This document shows, piece by piece, positions 33,125 through 45,364 of a stretch of 64,000 bases of DNA; the stretch's first letter is position 1, and each line of letters begins with the position of its first letter. Below the pieces are notes generated by a model. It ran no database searches and was not told the origin of the DNA. It saw nothing but the letters and a program-made list of their open reading frames with translations. The translations under genes were made by a program, and so were the position numbers. The DNA comes from Plenodomus lindquistii (Eukaryota; Ascomycota; Dothideomycetes; Pleosporales; Leptosphaeriaceae): assembly GCA_025504975.1 (NCBI GenBank), contig JANUWI010000012.1, forward strand, positions 806,001 through 870,000, in the 5' to 3' direction.

Positions 33125-34385
33125 TCATACCTTCCAAGCCTTCCCCGCATAAACCTCCACATCCCCCCAAAGCTCCTTTGGCTTCTCCAACGCCGCAAAA
33201 TGCCCCCCACTCTCATGCGCCCCATACGCCACCAAATTCGCGCCCTTCTCCGCCACCGCCTTAATCACAGGAGACAACTCCATGGGGAAAAACGAAACAC
33301 CGGTGGGTTTCTCGTGGTACGCGAAGGTTGGACGCTTGGTCCCGCCGAAGAGTTCGCGGTAGGGGTACAGCGAGCTGGGGTAGGACGAGGTGAACCAGTA
33401 GAGGGAGATGTTTGTGAGGATTTCATCGAGCGGGGGGTCGGTGTCGGACCAGGTGAGGAATTTTTCGCCGATCCTGTTTAGAGGGGGATGTGAGATGATG
33501 GTTGATGGTTGGGAAGTTGAATACAGGGCGAAACTTACCAGGCGAGAAGAGCGAGGGGGGAGGCTGAAAGGACAGCGCCGATGGTAGCGGGTCGTGTGGC
33601 GTGTTCCTGGGCGTATGCGGTACCGGTGACATGCCATTCTTTGGCACGCTCGAAGGCTTCTTTCTCTACGGGGGTGAGAAGGTTTTCGTCGGGGGCTTCA
33701 AACGTGGTGAAGATGTTGACTGGCGGGAATATTAGTCGAGCAAGCTTTCCTCGAGAGATGGCCAAGACTCACCATGACACCCAAGACACGCGTCGTAGCT
33801 CATCGACAGTATTCTGGCTAGGAAACTCCCCACGTCTCCTCCCTGCGCGAGATACTTGATGAATCCCAGCTCCTTCATGAGCTGATCCATAGTGTTCGCG
33901 CTATCTACCATGGTCCATTCCTTCTCTGCAGACTGTATAGCGCTGAGCGGGTACCCAGGCAAAGACGGGACGACGATGTGGTAGGGCAGGTCCTTTGCAC
34001 TGTACTGCGCTTTGATCAACTCGAGCATGGGCAGGAATTCGATGAAGCTGCCTGGCCAGCCGTGCATGAAGATGATGGGAATTGCATCCTTTTTCTGCGA
34101 GAACAGAGCTACAAAGTGCAAATCAACGCCGTTGATCTGCATCTTGTAGTTGGGGAACGAGTTGATATGGGCTTCTTGGGCGCGCCAGTCGTACTTGTTC
34201 AGCCAGTAGTCCTTGGTGTCTGTAAGCCATTGGCGAGAGACGCCGAAACGACGGTCCTCTTGTCGGCCTTCCCAGGTGTCTGGGGGGAGCTTGGATAGCT
34301 GTAAGAGCTGCTTCCACTCGGAGTGGTCTTGGTCAGAGACGCGGAGGGTAAAGGGCTTTGCGGTGGATGGGGGTGAGTAGGACAT
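33125..34385 (-). CDS. Epoxide hydrolase (EHN-type, microsomal-like)
   Basis: Alpha/beta-hydrolase that opens epoxides to diols through an ester intermediate. Exons on the minus strand: 34385-33773, 33719-33539 and 33473-33125; introns of 53 and 65 bp; 380 residues. An N-terminal epoxide-hydrolase domain (FTLRVSDQDHSEWKQLLQLS, YDWRAQEAHINSFPNYK) precedes the hydrolase core: oxyanion motif HGWPGSF, nucleophile elbow GGDVGS (Asp), and C-terminal His in ESGGHFAALEKP. No signal peptide or membrane anchor is seen, so it may be soluble. An in-frame GTG upstream is ignored in favour of the ATG at 34385, which begins MSYSPPSTAKPF. Natural substrate unknown; detoxification or secondary metabolism are possible. 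Confidence 0.92.
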
Positions 34386-34947
34386 GGTTGGAGGTTGTTG
34401 CACAGATTGGAGGGGGAAGAGGTTTGGATGAAGAGAGATCCACGTTGGTGGAGGGGGAGACGGCTATACACTTCTTATACCTGCTACATAACGATGGCCC
34501 CCAGTGGACTAGACGGTGATCTGCAATATGTCCGAGGCATTGCGTATCAAAGCATGCGTTGTACTCCAGTAGCAGTCAAGTGGTGGGGTACAGGGGGCAT
34601 CCGCTGCAACGTTGCGCTACCCGCAAGATTCCGTGGAGGGGAGACAATCTATTGTGGGCATGTGCTAGAGTCGACATGAGAGGCCACGCACGACCTGCTG
34701 AGTAATCCAGTGGTACTTTTGATGCTGGACGACATGGGATGTGTCCAGAGGAGCATCGGGAGCAACAGGATGATGGCGTCATGCAGTCCTTAACGTTATG
34801 GTGGGGCACATGGGACCCCGCGCAATGCCAACCAGGGCTAACGCGAATCAACTAATCTGGAATGTTTTTTGTCAGTCGACTCACGACTCTCGTTTCCGAG
34901 TCAACATAGCAGAGAGACGTGCCATTGCAGTCTTGTTCGACGCAAAC
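34386..34947. other. Divergent promoter, epoxide hydrolase/HIS4
   Basis: 562 bp between divergent start codons. Frame is open upstream of HIS4 to 34798 but without conserved sequence. No TGACTC-type Gcn4/CpcA site is placed with confidence; one close match, GAGTCAA, occurs near 34900, and GTCGACTCACGACTC lies just before it. Confidence 0.45.
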
Positions 34948-37655
34948 ATGGCCCCTGCATTGATCGCTGCCATCGACTTGGCCAATCATGCCACTTCGAC
35001 CCAGGGCCTGACTGTCGAGGCACTGTCATATGTCGGCAGCGTATTCACCCGCGTCACGGATGATACAGTCAACCAGGCGCTGTCTCACTTGAAGCAGTCG
35101 GTCGGCCGCTTCGCCAATTACCTCGCTGTCGACTCCATCACCGCCATTGACGACATTGTTTCCCTCCTCGATGCCGGCGCAGCAAAGGTCTTTGTTACTC
35201 GCCAACAACTGGATGCGCTCATCTCGAAGAAGATCGATCAGGACCGCATAGTTCTCTCAATATCGGGCAACACCAAGGCGCAGATCATCGAAGCCATCGC
35301 GGGCACCCAGGTCGACATCTACGCCCATCAGGTTCAAGACATTGATCTGCACGAAGCATGGCTGAAGGAATATGGGACGGACAGGCCCAATGTCTTTGTC
35401 TCTTTCGACAAGGCTGACGTGGACAGCGTCTTGAAACTGGCCAAGCTCTCCGCCATACCCATCATCCCCGCCCAAGACCTCACCGTGGACCCGCAGAAGC
35501 AGCCTGGCGCATTGAGCGTGGCGCAGCTTCTCATGGCCAATGCCACCAGCGAGCGACCCGACGGTCTCTTCACAACGCTAGTGACAGACGAGCGCGGCAT
35601 AGCCCTTGGGCTGGTATACAGCAGTGAGGCGAGCGTTGCGGAGAGTTTGCGCACCGGACGTGGCGTATATCAGAGCCGAAAGCGTGGCCTGTGGTACAAA
35701 GGCGAGAGCAGTGGGGATGTGCAGGAGCTTGTGTCCCTGTCGCTAGACTGTGACAACGATTGCCTACAGTTCGTCGTACGGCAACAGGGGCGGGGCTTCT
35801 GCCACCTGGCAACCCCAACCTGTTTTGGCGAATACACTGGCCTTTCGCGTCTACAAAAGACACTGCAAGGTCGCAAAGCGTCCGCGCCCGAAGGGTCGTA
35901 CACTGCGCGGCTGTTCAACGATGAGCAATTGCTGAGAGCGAAGATCCTGGAGGAAGCCACCGAACTCTGCGACGCCAAGTCCAAGCAGGAAATTGCTTTT
36001 GAAGCTGCGGATCTTTTCTACTTTGCTCTGACCAAGTGTGTGGCTGCTGGAGTATCGCTGGAAGATGTCGAACGCAATCTCGATGCGAAGAGCATCAAAG
36101 TCAAGAGACGTCAAGGTGATGCCAAGCCAGCATTTGCTGCACAAGTAGCAGCAGCGACGAACGGGGCGACAAATGGCAATGGCTCAAGCAACGGCACAAC
36201 GAATGGCACGAGCACAAAAGAGCTTGTCGAGGAAGCCGCGTCGGTGCCCAAGAGCAAGGCCGACCCAGCTGGCACACGTGACGGCCGCATCGCCATGAGA
36301 AGATACATCACTGCCAACGAGACCCCAGAGACCATTACTGCTGCACTACAACGGCCATCTCAGCGTGGAAGCGACAAGATTGTGGACATTGCCAAGCCTA
36401 TTATCGAGGCAGTGAGAACACGAGGAGATGCTGCCCTTCTCGAATATACACACAAGTTCGAAAAGGCAACGTCGCTGACATCGCCTGTATTGAGAGCGCC
36501 TTTCCCTCCCGAGCTCATGCAATTAGCCCCTGAGACCGCAAAGGCCATCGACGTGTCTTTCGAGAACATTCGCAAGTTCCATGCTGCACAGAAGGAGGAT
36601 AAGCCTTTGAGAGTGGAAACGATGCCAGGTATCATCTGTTCGCGCTTCGCACGTCCTATCGAACGCGTTGGTCTCTACGTCCCTGGCGGTACAGCCGTCC
36701 TTCCATCTACTGCGCTTATGCTCGGTGTACCAGCCATGGTCGCTGGCTGCAAGAAAATTGTTCTTGCAACACCACCACGCTCCAATGGCAAGATAACACC
36801 CGAGGTTGTATACGTCGCTCACAAGGTCGGCGCAGAATCCATTGTCCTTGCCGGCGGCGCACAAGCTGTGGCAGCCATGGCATACGGCACTGAAAGTGTT
36901 ACCAAGGTCGACAAGATCCTCGGACCTGGCAACCAGTTCGTTACGGCAGCAAAGATGCACGTCTCAAACGACACAAACGCCGGTGTAAGCATTGATATGC
37001 CCGCGGGTCCAAGTGAGGTTCTGGTCATTGCCGATGCGTTGGCCAATCCAGCTTTCGTTGCGTCAGACTTGCTCAGTCAAGCCGAGCACGGTGTAGACTC
37101 ACAGGTCATCTTGATCGCCGTTGGTCTCAACGAGTCTCAGCTGGCTGCCATTGAAGACGAGCTCCACAAACAAGCCATGGCCCTACCACGCGTGGATATT
37201 GTTCGTGGTGCAATTGAGCACTCTATTACGCTTGCCGTAGGCACAATTGAGGAGGCCATGACGCTCAGTAACGAGTATGCGCCCGAGCACCTCATTCTAC
37301 AGGTGGAGGATGCAGAGAAGGTTGTCGATCTGGTGGAGAATGCTGGCAGTGTCTTCGTTGGCAAATGGACACCTGAGAGTGTTGGTGATTACTCTGCAGG
37401 TGTCAATCACTCTCTACGTGAGTCTCCTCTATCTATTACATAACGTGACCCTTGCTAACATTTGATGAAGCAACATATGGATACGCCAAGCAGTACTCTG
37501 GTGTCAATCTGGCGTCGTACGTCAAACACATTACAAGTTCTCACTTGACAAGAGAGGGACTTGAAAACGTTGGCGCTGCGGTTATGGAGCTTGCACGAGT
37601 TGAAGAGCTAGAGGCCCATCGAAGAGCCGTGAGCTTGCGACTTGGTGTAGCATAG
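34948..37655 (+). CDS. HIS4: Trifunctional histidine biosynthesis protein HIS4
   Basis: Carries phosphoribosyl-AMP cyclohydrolase, phosphoribosyl-ATP pyrophosphatase and histidinol dehydrogenase, steps 2, 3 and 9-10 of histidine synthesis. Exons 34948-37417 and 37471-37655 with a 53-bp intron give 884 residues. After an N-terminal barrel-like region (LIAAIDLANHA), the cyclohydrolase domain has SRKRGLWYKGESSG and the zinc-site motif DCDNDCLQF. The pyrophosphatase domain has LREE-type KILEEATELCDA and EAADLFYFAL. The dehydrogenase domain (from about residue 450) has VGLYVPGGTA, GPGNQFVTAAK, DMPAGPSEVLV and LSQAEHG; the second exon supplies PTYGYAKQYSGVN and the helical end. A Gly/Asn/Thr linker separates the second and third activities. 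The in-frame extension upstream of 34948 is not conserved-looking, so this ATG is preferred. Confidence 0.95.
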
Positions 37656-38408
37656 CGACACCTCTATCTACTGTTCATATCTCTTTCAAACGTTGTTGTT
37701 CCAAATCTTGTCGACTTTCGGCATTTCAATTGTCCTGCTGCGGAACAACCGGGAGGGAACCGCAGGCAAAAGCTTCTAGCCATAACGGGCGTGAGCCTCG
37801 TAAATTTCTAACTAGTGTTGTGTTAGGCACGGGCCGCGCATGAAGTTGTAACCTGGATCTCGGTTGAAACGACGCGTCATTACATTGTACGAAACATGAA
37901 ATATATTACCATGTCGCTCAGCAAGACTGCGCATAGCAGTTTAAGCTTCATTGATGTTTCCTCAAATTCATGGCGGGCACAGCTTACATAACATCTTCTG
38001 TCTGCCATACAGTCACTTACAATCGCGGAACAGTTTGTTGTTTTGGCTGTGCAATGATCTCCAGGATGGTGTTTCAGCGTTTCATGAAACAACGCTCTCA
38101 GAAGTACCTAACCACCATCGGCCGACCACCGAATCCTGCAGTCTGGAACTTCTGCAAGTTCATATAAGAGGCCTGTTCGCCCTCCATTTCGTTCGCTTCG
38201 TTACCCGTCCGGCCCGTACTCTTGATCACCTTTTCGGTCTCTACTCTCTTTAACATTACGTTCTTTAGGAGCTTGCTTCTGTACATTCATTACTCAAACT
38301 ACCACAACTTAACTGTCTTTAAAAAAGCTAGTCTTTGTTCATTCTTTTGTTTTTCAATACTCAAATCATTATCACCAAACGTAGCATCAACCCTAGCCAA
38401 ATATCACG
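37656..38408. other. Intergenic, promoter of xylanase
   Basis: 753 bp between HIS4 and the xylanase gene; no ORF of interest. A TATA-like element is listed separately. Confidence 0.6.
38163..38168 (+). promoter_or_regulatory. Possible TATA box of the xylanase gene
   Basis: TATAAG, 241 bp upstream of the xylanase start codon, followed by a pyrimidine-rich stretch that would form a long leader. Weak call. Confidence 0.3.
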
Positions 38409-39856
38409 ATGCATGTCCGCGGAACCTCCATTTACTTCGCCGTGATTGGCCTTACATCTACGACTGCCGTCCTTGCCGCCATACCGCCCTATGGCCAATG
38501 CGGTGGTGTGACCCACACGGGCGAGACAGCCTGTGCTGACGGCTGGACCTGTACCAAATACAACGACTACTACAGCCAATGCATTGCCGGCCAGGATAGC
38601 GGAAACGCTCCTGCGCCGACGGCTGGTAACAGCAGTGTAGCCAGCGAACCCTCCGCTGCACCTGTGCCGTCAGGCAATGCAACCAGTGTTGTGATTAAAC
38701 CCTCCGCTGTTCCCATTCCATCGGGCAACGCTTCGGAGCCAGTCGTTAACCCAACTACACTTGCTACTGTTGTTGAGCCTGCAGCAACTCCGTCCGCTGT
38801 TGCCATTGCTTCCTCGGCGGTAGCCAGTGCTGCGCCAGTTGCCAGCTCTACACCCAACACCGGGGGAAGTGGCAAGAACGGAGCAGATTGCTCGCTCGAT
38901 GCTGCCTTCAAGGCGCATGGCAAGAAGTATATCGGTGTGGCTACCGACAGTGGCGTCCTTGCGAAGGGAGATACTAAGCAGATCATCATCGACAATTTCG
39001 GCCAAGTCACTCCCGAGAACAGGTATGCCATCTAACCTAACCAAGTTGAAGAGCTCTTGGGTGGAGTCAGTACGCTAACAAGGTCTCCAGCATGAAATGG
39101 GATGCCACTGAAAAAGTGCAAGACACATACACTCTCACCGGCGCCGACGCCCTCGTCTCCTTTGCCACGACCAACAACAAACTGATCCGTGGCCACACCA
39201 CAGTATGGCACTCTCAACTCCCCACCTGGGTCTCCTCCATCACCGACAAGACCACGCTCCAAGAAGTCATGGTCTCGCACATTCAAAAGCTCATGACAGC
39301 ATACAAAGGCAAAATCTACGCCTGGGACGTTGTCAACGAAATCTTCGCCGAAGACGGCTCCCTCCGCTCCTCAATCTTCTACAACGTCCTCGGCGAAGAC
39401 TTTGTCGCCCTCGCCTTCAACACCGCGCGCGCAGCTGACCCAGACGCAAAACTCTACATCAACGACTACAACCTCGATTCCGCATCGTACGCCAAGACCA
39501 AAGCCATGGTCACCAAAGTCAAGGAATGGGTTGCGGCTGGTGTCCCCATTGACGGAATCGGTTCGCAATCCCATCTTGCTAATAACTGGCCGATTGCGGA
39601 TTTCCCAGCCGCACTCAAGAGCTTGTGTGATGTGGTGGATGAGTGTGCAATTACCGAGTTGGATATCAAGGGCGCGGCGGCGAGTGATTATGAGACTGCG
39701 GTCAAGGCGTGCTTGGATGTGGAGAAGTGCGTGGGTGTTACGGTTTGGGGCGTTGCGGATCCGGATTCGTGGAGGGCGGAGAGTACGCCGTTGTTGTTTG
39801 ATGGGAGCTTTCAGGCCAAGGCAGCGTATAATGGCTTGTGCAGTGTCCTGACTTAG
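38409..39856 (+). CDS. Secreted endo-beta-1,4-xylanase GH10 with N-terminal CBM1
   Basis: Hydrolyses the xylan backbone of plant cell walls. Exons 38409-39022 and 39091-39856 with a 68-bp intron give 459 residues. A signal peptide (about 1-22) is followed by a fungal cellulose-binding module (PPYGQCGG, then CADGWTC and YYSQC), a ~100-residue Ala/Ser/Pro/Val-rich linker, then the GH10 domain from about residue 155. The acid/base Glu is in WDVVNE (about 288) and the nucleophile Glu in AITELDIK (about 394). Substrate-binding RGHTTVWHSQLP and the terminal GVTVWGVADPDSWR are also typical of GH10. The splice join restores NRSMKWDATE, the conserved GH10 segment. Such genes are usually under XlnR/Xyr1 control; I see no convincing site cluster. 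Confidence 0.95.
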
Positions 39857-41920
39857 AGTGTTGCAGCACCATTGGGATGAAGATGTGATGGGCGTGGATG
39901 GGGCTTTGGTTTATTCTAATGTATATCGTTGGATCGCCAAATTTGATGAAATATCTTATCATCTATTGCATGCACCCTCGTGCGCTGCATCCTGTTATGT
40001 GCTGTCATGTCTGGCGGGCTGCTTAAGCATCTCTTCTCCTTTCATCTGATTTGGGAACTGTCACGACATCAATTCTTTTGATGTGACAGCTCTGATACGT
40101 TGAAGGCAGCCTAATTTGCGAATGTCTCTCTGACTTTTGCTACAAGGTCAAAAGTTGAATTTCGGATATTGTCATGTACGCGGGGATAGTACCGTGCGTG
40201 CGAGGGAGTGTGATTCTTAAGTTACCCAGCCTTGACAGTATCAAGCAAAGCCGTGGAAATGGGTCACGGCTTCATGAAGATTGCCTGGACCCTAGTTGTA
40301 ACCTCTAGACGTGGTTACAAGCACAAACTATGCTTGATTGCGTTACTTGTCAGCTCCTCGCTGCTTTTTAGACCAAAGATCCGTCCGTGTTCTTGCGTGA
40401 TATATAGTAAGGACATGATAAGTACGAGCTCACTTTACTATAAAGTTACGATATGGTCGGCCGAGAGCTTCTGTAGACTAGGCTGTCCAGTCCGTATGAG
40501 CATTGTTGTTGGCGCGAGGCCACTACTTGCTGACTCCTTGAACTGATCTATATGCCGCGTCAATTTCCGTTTACAGGTTGACTAATGCGACTAGATACCG
40601 GTCCTCATAGCTGGCTCTTGATAGCTCTGTCTTAGTATTTGGTGGCTTCTATGGGTATCTATCGATCGATTTCACGCTGAATATGTCTACTAATCAGCCT
40701 CGATAGTACTAGGTCATTGGCGGAAGCCCCTCGACGCCACAAATAATGCAGAGTGTTCATCGGACGACTCACAAATGGAAATTGTCATGGTTTACACATT
40801 TGCTAATCATTTTTGCCAAGACCCCTCATCAACAATTCCTTTTGGTGAGTACTTTATACGCTTGAGATTAGGTGATGCTCTACGGAGGTATCTCAAGTCA
40901 CGTGCCTGTTACGGGCAGCGGGCACGTGAGCCGTTCAGTACTCTCAGGATGCTTATACTAGGAGTCGTATGGGTAAAAGATAGACCTGATATACGAGCTT
41001 CTCGGTACATTTGCGCGCGACAGATTGATGAGATGCCCGATGACACGTTCGGGCGGGTGAGGGGGCTAAGAGTGCGCCAAGTCTGCCCAGGTTCGGTAGT
41101 CGATGTCGCAATCGCATGGCATAATTGCGATCTCCTACAATTTCACTACGCGAGGAACTCTGGGGTTGGAGAGCGCCTTCCAACTTCACCCATGGGTCGA
41201 AACATTCCCTAACAGCTGCCAGATGCGGTGCTGCGATACGGCTGTTCTAGTCCATGGACCATTGCTGTGAGCGCGAGCAGATGCAATTTTTCACGTGTCG
41301 AGGGGCAGTGACACCGTCTCGTTCGTACTATGGGTGCACCGAACAGCGCATCATGCCAGCCAATGGTGTTGGACAATTCTAGTGAACTAACCAACGCCTT
41401 CTGAGCCTACAGTACAGCCCAGACTTCACAAGCTCAGCCCAATTTCTTGTTCGTTCTTTGCGTCATGAGCTGGCGTTATTCTGCAATGGCGAAAGCTGGG
41501 CTTTGATTGCTCCAAATCTTCTCACGGGCACGCCCGTCGACGCCAAGGGGCTTTTCCCGCATTGAAAGCGCCGATATCTTGGAATTCTACAGACCAGAGC
41601 GTTTGCAGCTGTGCTCCGTTGTGCATCTGGGCCCTTGCAGGCTGCCCGTTCACTGACGGCGAGATTTAGGATTTGCCATAACTCCACGGGGATTTTCATC
41701 CTTCTCTGGTATAAGTTGTCACTGTCGGCATCTGAGCCCATGTTTTGAACATCGTCCGCTACCTGTTTTGCGAGTTGGATTTCTTGGTCCCGTCGAAGAC
41801 CAACCTCACTCCGGCCTTCAAGCGACCCTTCGACACGCCGGTCCGTCGCTTGTAGTTTTCCAAGACCTCACAAGCATTCGGAGAATCTAAGAGAAGCTCC
41901 CGCTGAGCATCTCTGTCACC
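39857..41920. other. 2-kb gene-free region
   Basis: No supported gene. ORFs up to 145 codons on either strand lack motifs. No strong compositional shift, tandem repeat or transposon terminus noticed. Confidence 0.5.
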
Positions 41921-44354
41921 ATGGCAGCTGCTGGGCGCGGAGTAGCCAAGGTTCTGGGTATCGACCTTGACTACCGCAGAGAACCCGAAGTCTCGGGCGG
42001 AGCCTCCATCTCGTCGGTTGAGACTTACGTTGAACGTGAACCTACGGCTGCAGAATGGTTGTCCCAATTCAAGCCATCGGGCACGGCCACGAAACGCTAC
42101 ATCAAGAGTCTGTTCCCCTTCTGGAACTGGATCTTTCACTACAACCTGACCTGGTTGTTTGGCGATGTCGTGGCTGGAGTCACAGTCGGATTCGTGGTTA
42201 TCCCACAGGGTATGGCATATGCGCTGCTGGCCAAACTTCCTCCTGAGTACGGACTATACACCAGTTTCGTCGGCTTCATCTTGTACTGGGCATTCGCAAC
42301 ATCCAAGGACATTACCATCGGCACGGTAGCGGTTATGAGCACCATCGTCGGTAACATCATCATAAAGATTCAGGACACCAAACCCGAGCTCGAAGCCGTC
42401 GACATAGCTAGAGCGCTTTCTGTAATTGCTGGGGCTGTCCTACTTTTCATCGGTCTTACACGGCTCGGCAGGATTGTCGAGTTGATCCCCTTAGTCGCGA
42501 TAACTTCTTTCATGACAGGTGCAGCCATCAGCATAGGAGCAGGCCAAGTTCCTGCGCTGATGGGGATATCTGGTGTCAACAGCCGTGGGGCGACATACAA
42601 AGTCATCATCGATACACTCAAGGGCCTGCCGCGGACAAAGCTCGATGCAGCCATGGGTCTCAGTGCGCTCTTCCTCCTCTATGCGATTCGCATTTTCTGC
42701 AACTTCATGTCGAAGAAGCAGCCCTCCAAGAAGAAGGTCTGGTTCTTTATCAGCACACTACGCATGGCTTTCGTTATTTTGCTCTACATTTTGATCAGTT
42801 GGCTTGCCAACAAGGACATCAAGGGCTTGCATAACGCTAAGAATGACCTCAAGAAGGCACGCTTCAAGATTCTTGGACGTGTCCCACGAGGATTCCAGCA
42901 TGCAGGTGCCCCCAAGATGAATACAGAGCTTCTGTCGGCAATTGCTCCGGATCTACCTGTCACCATCATCGTCCTCATCCTGGAGCATATTGCTATCTCG
43001 AAATCGTTTGGCCGCATCAACAACTATGTCATCAACCCCAGCCAAGAGCTTGTTGCTGTTGGGTTCACTAATGTGATCGGTCCCTTCCTAGGTGCATACC
43101 CAGCGACTGGATCGTTCTCCAGAACAGCTATCAAGTCAAAGGCTGGTGTCCGCACGCCGTTGGCCGGTATCTTCACGGCAATCATCGTTCTTCTGGCCCT
43201 CTATGCTCTGACAGCCGTCTTCTTCTACATTCCGTCTGCTACACTCGCTGCGATCATTATCCACGCTGTTGGTGATCTTATCACACCCCCGAACGTGGTG
43301 TTCCAATTTTGGGAGACGAGCCCTCTTGAGGTGGTCATCTTCTTCGCTGGTGTCTTCATCACCATCTTCACCAACATCGAAAACGGCATATACGCAACTG
43401 TGGCGGCCAGTTTCGCCTTGCTTCTATGGCGTCAACTGTTTACCCATGGCGCACTTCTCGGAAAGGTTAAGATTTATCGCGCCACTCCGGATACAATCGC
43501 CAGAAAGGAAGACGATCATTACGGTGCGACTGCCGAGACGTCGATTCGGGAGGCGTATGTTCCTATCAGCCGTCAGGACGGTACGAATCCTCTCGTCGAT
43601 ATCGAGTCGCCGTACCCTGGAATCCTGGTCTACAGGTTTGTTGCATCCGTAACTGGCGGTGATTGTAAGCTAATCTGTCTATAGGTTCACTGAAGGGTTC
43701 ACATACCTCAATCAGCAAGGCTACATGGACGAGCTCGTTCACCATGCTCAGACCATTTCGCGCCCCACAACCCTCGATCGCTACACAAAGATTGGGGACC
43801 GCCCTTGGAACGACCCTGGTCCAAGACGGGGACAGCAAGTCAACGTTGATGATAATCGCCCTGTACTTCGCGCTGTTATCCTGGACTTCAGTGCTGTCAA
43901 CAACGTCGATGTGACATCCATTCAGGGTCTCATTGACGTACGGGCTCAACTCGATCGTCATGCGTCGCCCGATACTGTAGAGTGGCATTTCACATCCATC
44001 AACAACCGGTGGACGAAGAGGGCGTTGACAACCGCTGGCTTCGGTTACGTCGACCGTGCGCGCTTCGCTTCACGAGCACACTGGAATCCGGTATACAGTT
44101 ATGCTCCACTGGAAACCACTCCCAAAGTGCACGATCCGGAAGCGCAGGATAAGATTCAGCCGGCCCAGGGTGCAAATGGCTTGCCATCTGGCAAAGTCAC
44201 TACAGTGCATGGTCAGAACAGACCTTTCTTCCACATTGACGTGCCTGCTGCCGTTGAATCGGCCATTGCGGGAGTCAATGCTAAGCTCTCCCATGTGAGC
44301 TCAGGAAGGTCGGATGCTGCTAGTGAGACACATTATCCGGCAAAGCAAGAGTAG
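41921..44354 (+). CDS. High-affinity sulfate permease (SulP family with STAS domain)
   Basis: Proton-coupled sulfate importer of the plasma membrane. Exons 41921-43635 and 43685-44354 with a 49-bp intron give 794 residues. The SulP signature region appears as AGVTVGFVVIPQGMAYALLAKLPPEYGLY (split here: AGVTVGFVVIPQGMAYALLA and then KLPPEYGLYTS), followed by about 12 hydrophobic segments, including GTVAVMSTIVGNIII, VGFTNVIGPFLGAYPATGSF and SRTAIKSKAGVRTPLAG. The C-terminal cytoplasmic STAS domain has LDFSAVNNVDVTSIQGL. Related Neurospora (CYS-14) and Aspergillus (SB) permeases are induced on sulfur limitation, but no regulatory site was identified here. The last ~100 residues are hydrophilic and poorly conserved. 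A broken ERG6-like fragment starts 87 bp downstream. Confidence 0.94.
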
Positions 44355-44441
44355 CACCGGACTTGAAGAAATCTTGGAATGCTGCACTTTATAGAGAATA
44401 ATATTGAGTGCCTTGAACATCGTTTCGATTGACGACTGTGA

Positions 44442-45005
44442 TCCGCTATCGACGCTGTGTACGCCATGGAGGCAACAGTACATGCTCCAACGCTCCAAGG
44501 CGTGTACGAGCAGATACTCCGGGTGATGAAAACAGGCGGTACTTTTGGCGTCTATGAGTGGGTCATGACTGATCGCTTCGACAAGAGCAATGCCGAGCAT
44601 CGTGCTAATCGGCTCGGCATCGAGCGAGGCAATAAAATCTCTCACATGCGACCTCGCACCGATCTAGTCAATGCCATCGAGGCTGCTGGATTTGTTCTCG
44701 AGCACGAGGAAGATCTTGCGGCGCGCCCCGACGCCGGGCCTTGGTAATGTCCTCTCTCAGGTGAGTGGCAGTATACGTGCACGGTATGGAACCTTCTGAG
44801 TGTCGTACGTATGTCTCGCGTCAGACGCGGTGCAATGCACAATCTCCCGAAAGCTCTCGAGGTAGTTAGCGTTGCACCGCGCGGCACTGCTCAGACGGCA
44901 GAAGAGCTCGCCGCGGGTGCTGAGAACCTTGTTTGTGGGGGAAAGCTAAGTATTTTCACGCCTATGTACTTGATGGTCGCTAGGGAGCCTGCGACTCAGA
45001 GGTAA
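44442..45005 (+). pseudogene. ERG6: 5'-truncated sterol 24-C-methyltransferase (ERG6-like) remnant
   Basis: The continuous frame reads DAVYAMEATVHAPTL, then MKTGGTFGVYEWVMTD, AEDLA-like HEEDLAARPD, PLSGEWQYT, RRGAMHNLPKALEVV and GKLSIFTPMYLMVARE, matching in order the C-terminal half of fungal sterol C-24 methyltransferases. The N-terminal half, with the main SAM-binding motif I, is absent: upstream in this frame there are stop codons (TGA at 44439 and before). An in-frame TAA at 44745-44747 replaces the residue expected between GPW and PLSG, so even the remaining ~187 codons are interrupted. No intron consensus rescues it. It is presumably a duplicated fragment; the functional gene should be elsewhere. 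Confidence 0.82.
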
Positions 45006-45364
45006 ACATTGGGAAAGGAATTGAGCAGAGCAACTCCTTCTAGTTGACCAGGGGAGAGACTGTCAAGAGAGGGTTCGATTAACTCAATGTTCAGATTCAA
45101 GAGATCTACAGAGAACTTGAAGATACATACAAGCACTATAGATATGGGACAACTGCTTTTGTAAGAATAGTAGCTAGGCATAGGATAGGAAATATATTTC
45201 GAATGCTTAATATTCTAAGAAATACCACTGCTATTGTGTAAAACATATGAGTAAACACTTACTCATCTAGCCATAAGAGTCTTCATGATCTTGCAGTATT
45301 CTGACACCTTGATTCTACTACCTCTTCGAACCACGACGATACTCTCGAGACCGATCACCCGCTT
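45006..45364. other. A/T-rich intergenic stretch
   Basis: Between the ERG6 fragment and the convergent repeat-protein gene. Richer in A/T than most of the window, especially 45180-45290. No gene seen. Confidence 0.55.

Noticed and set aside
38393..38398. CTAGCC (GGCTAG on the other strand), a possible XlnR-type site at the xylanase
   Set aside because: Only 11 bp before the start codon, therefore in the leader rather than the promoter; a six-base match is expected by chance.
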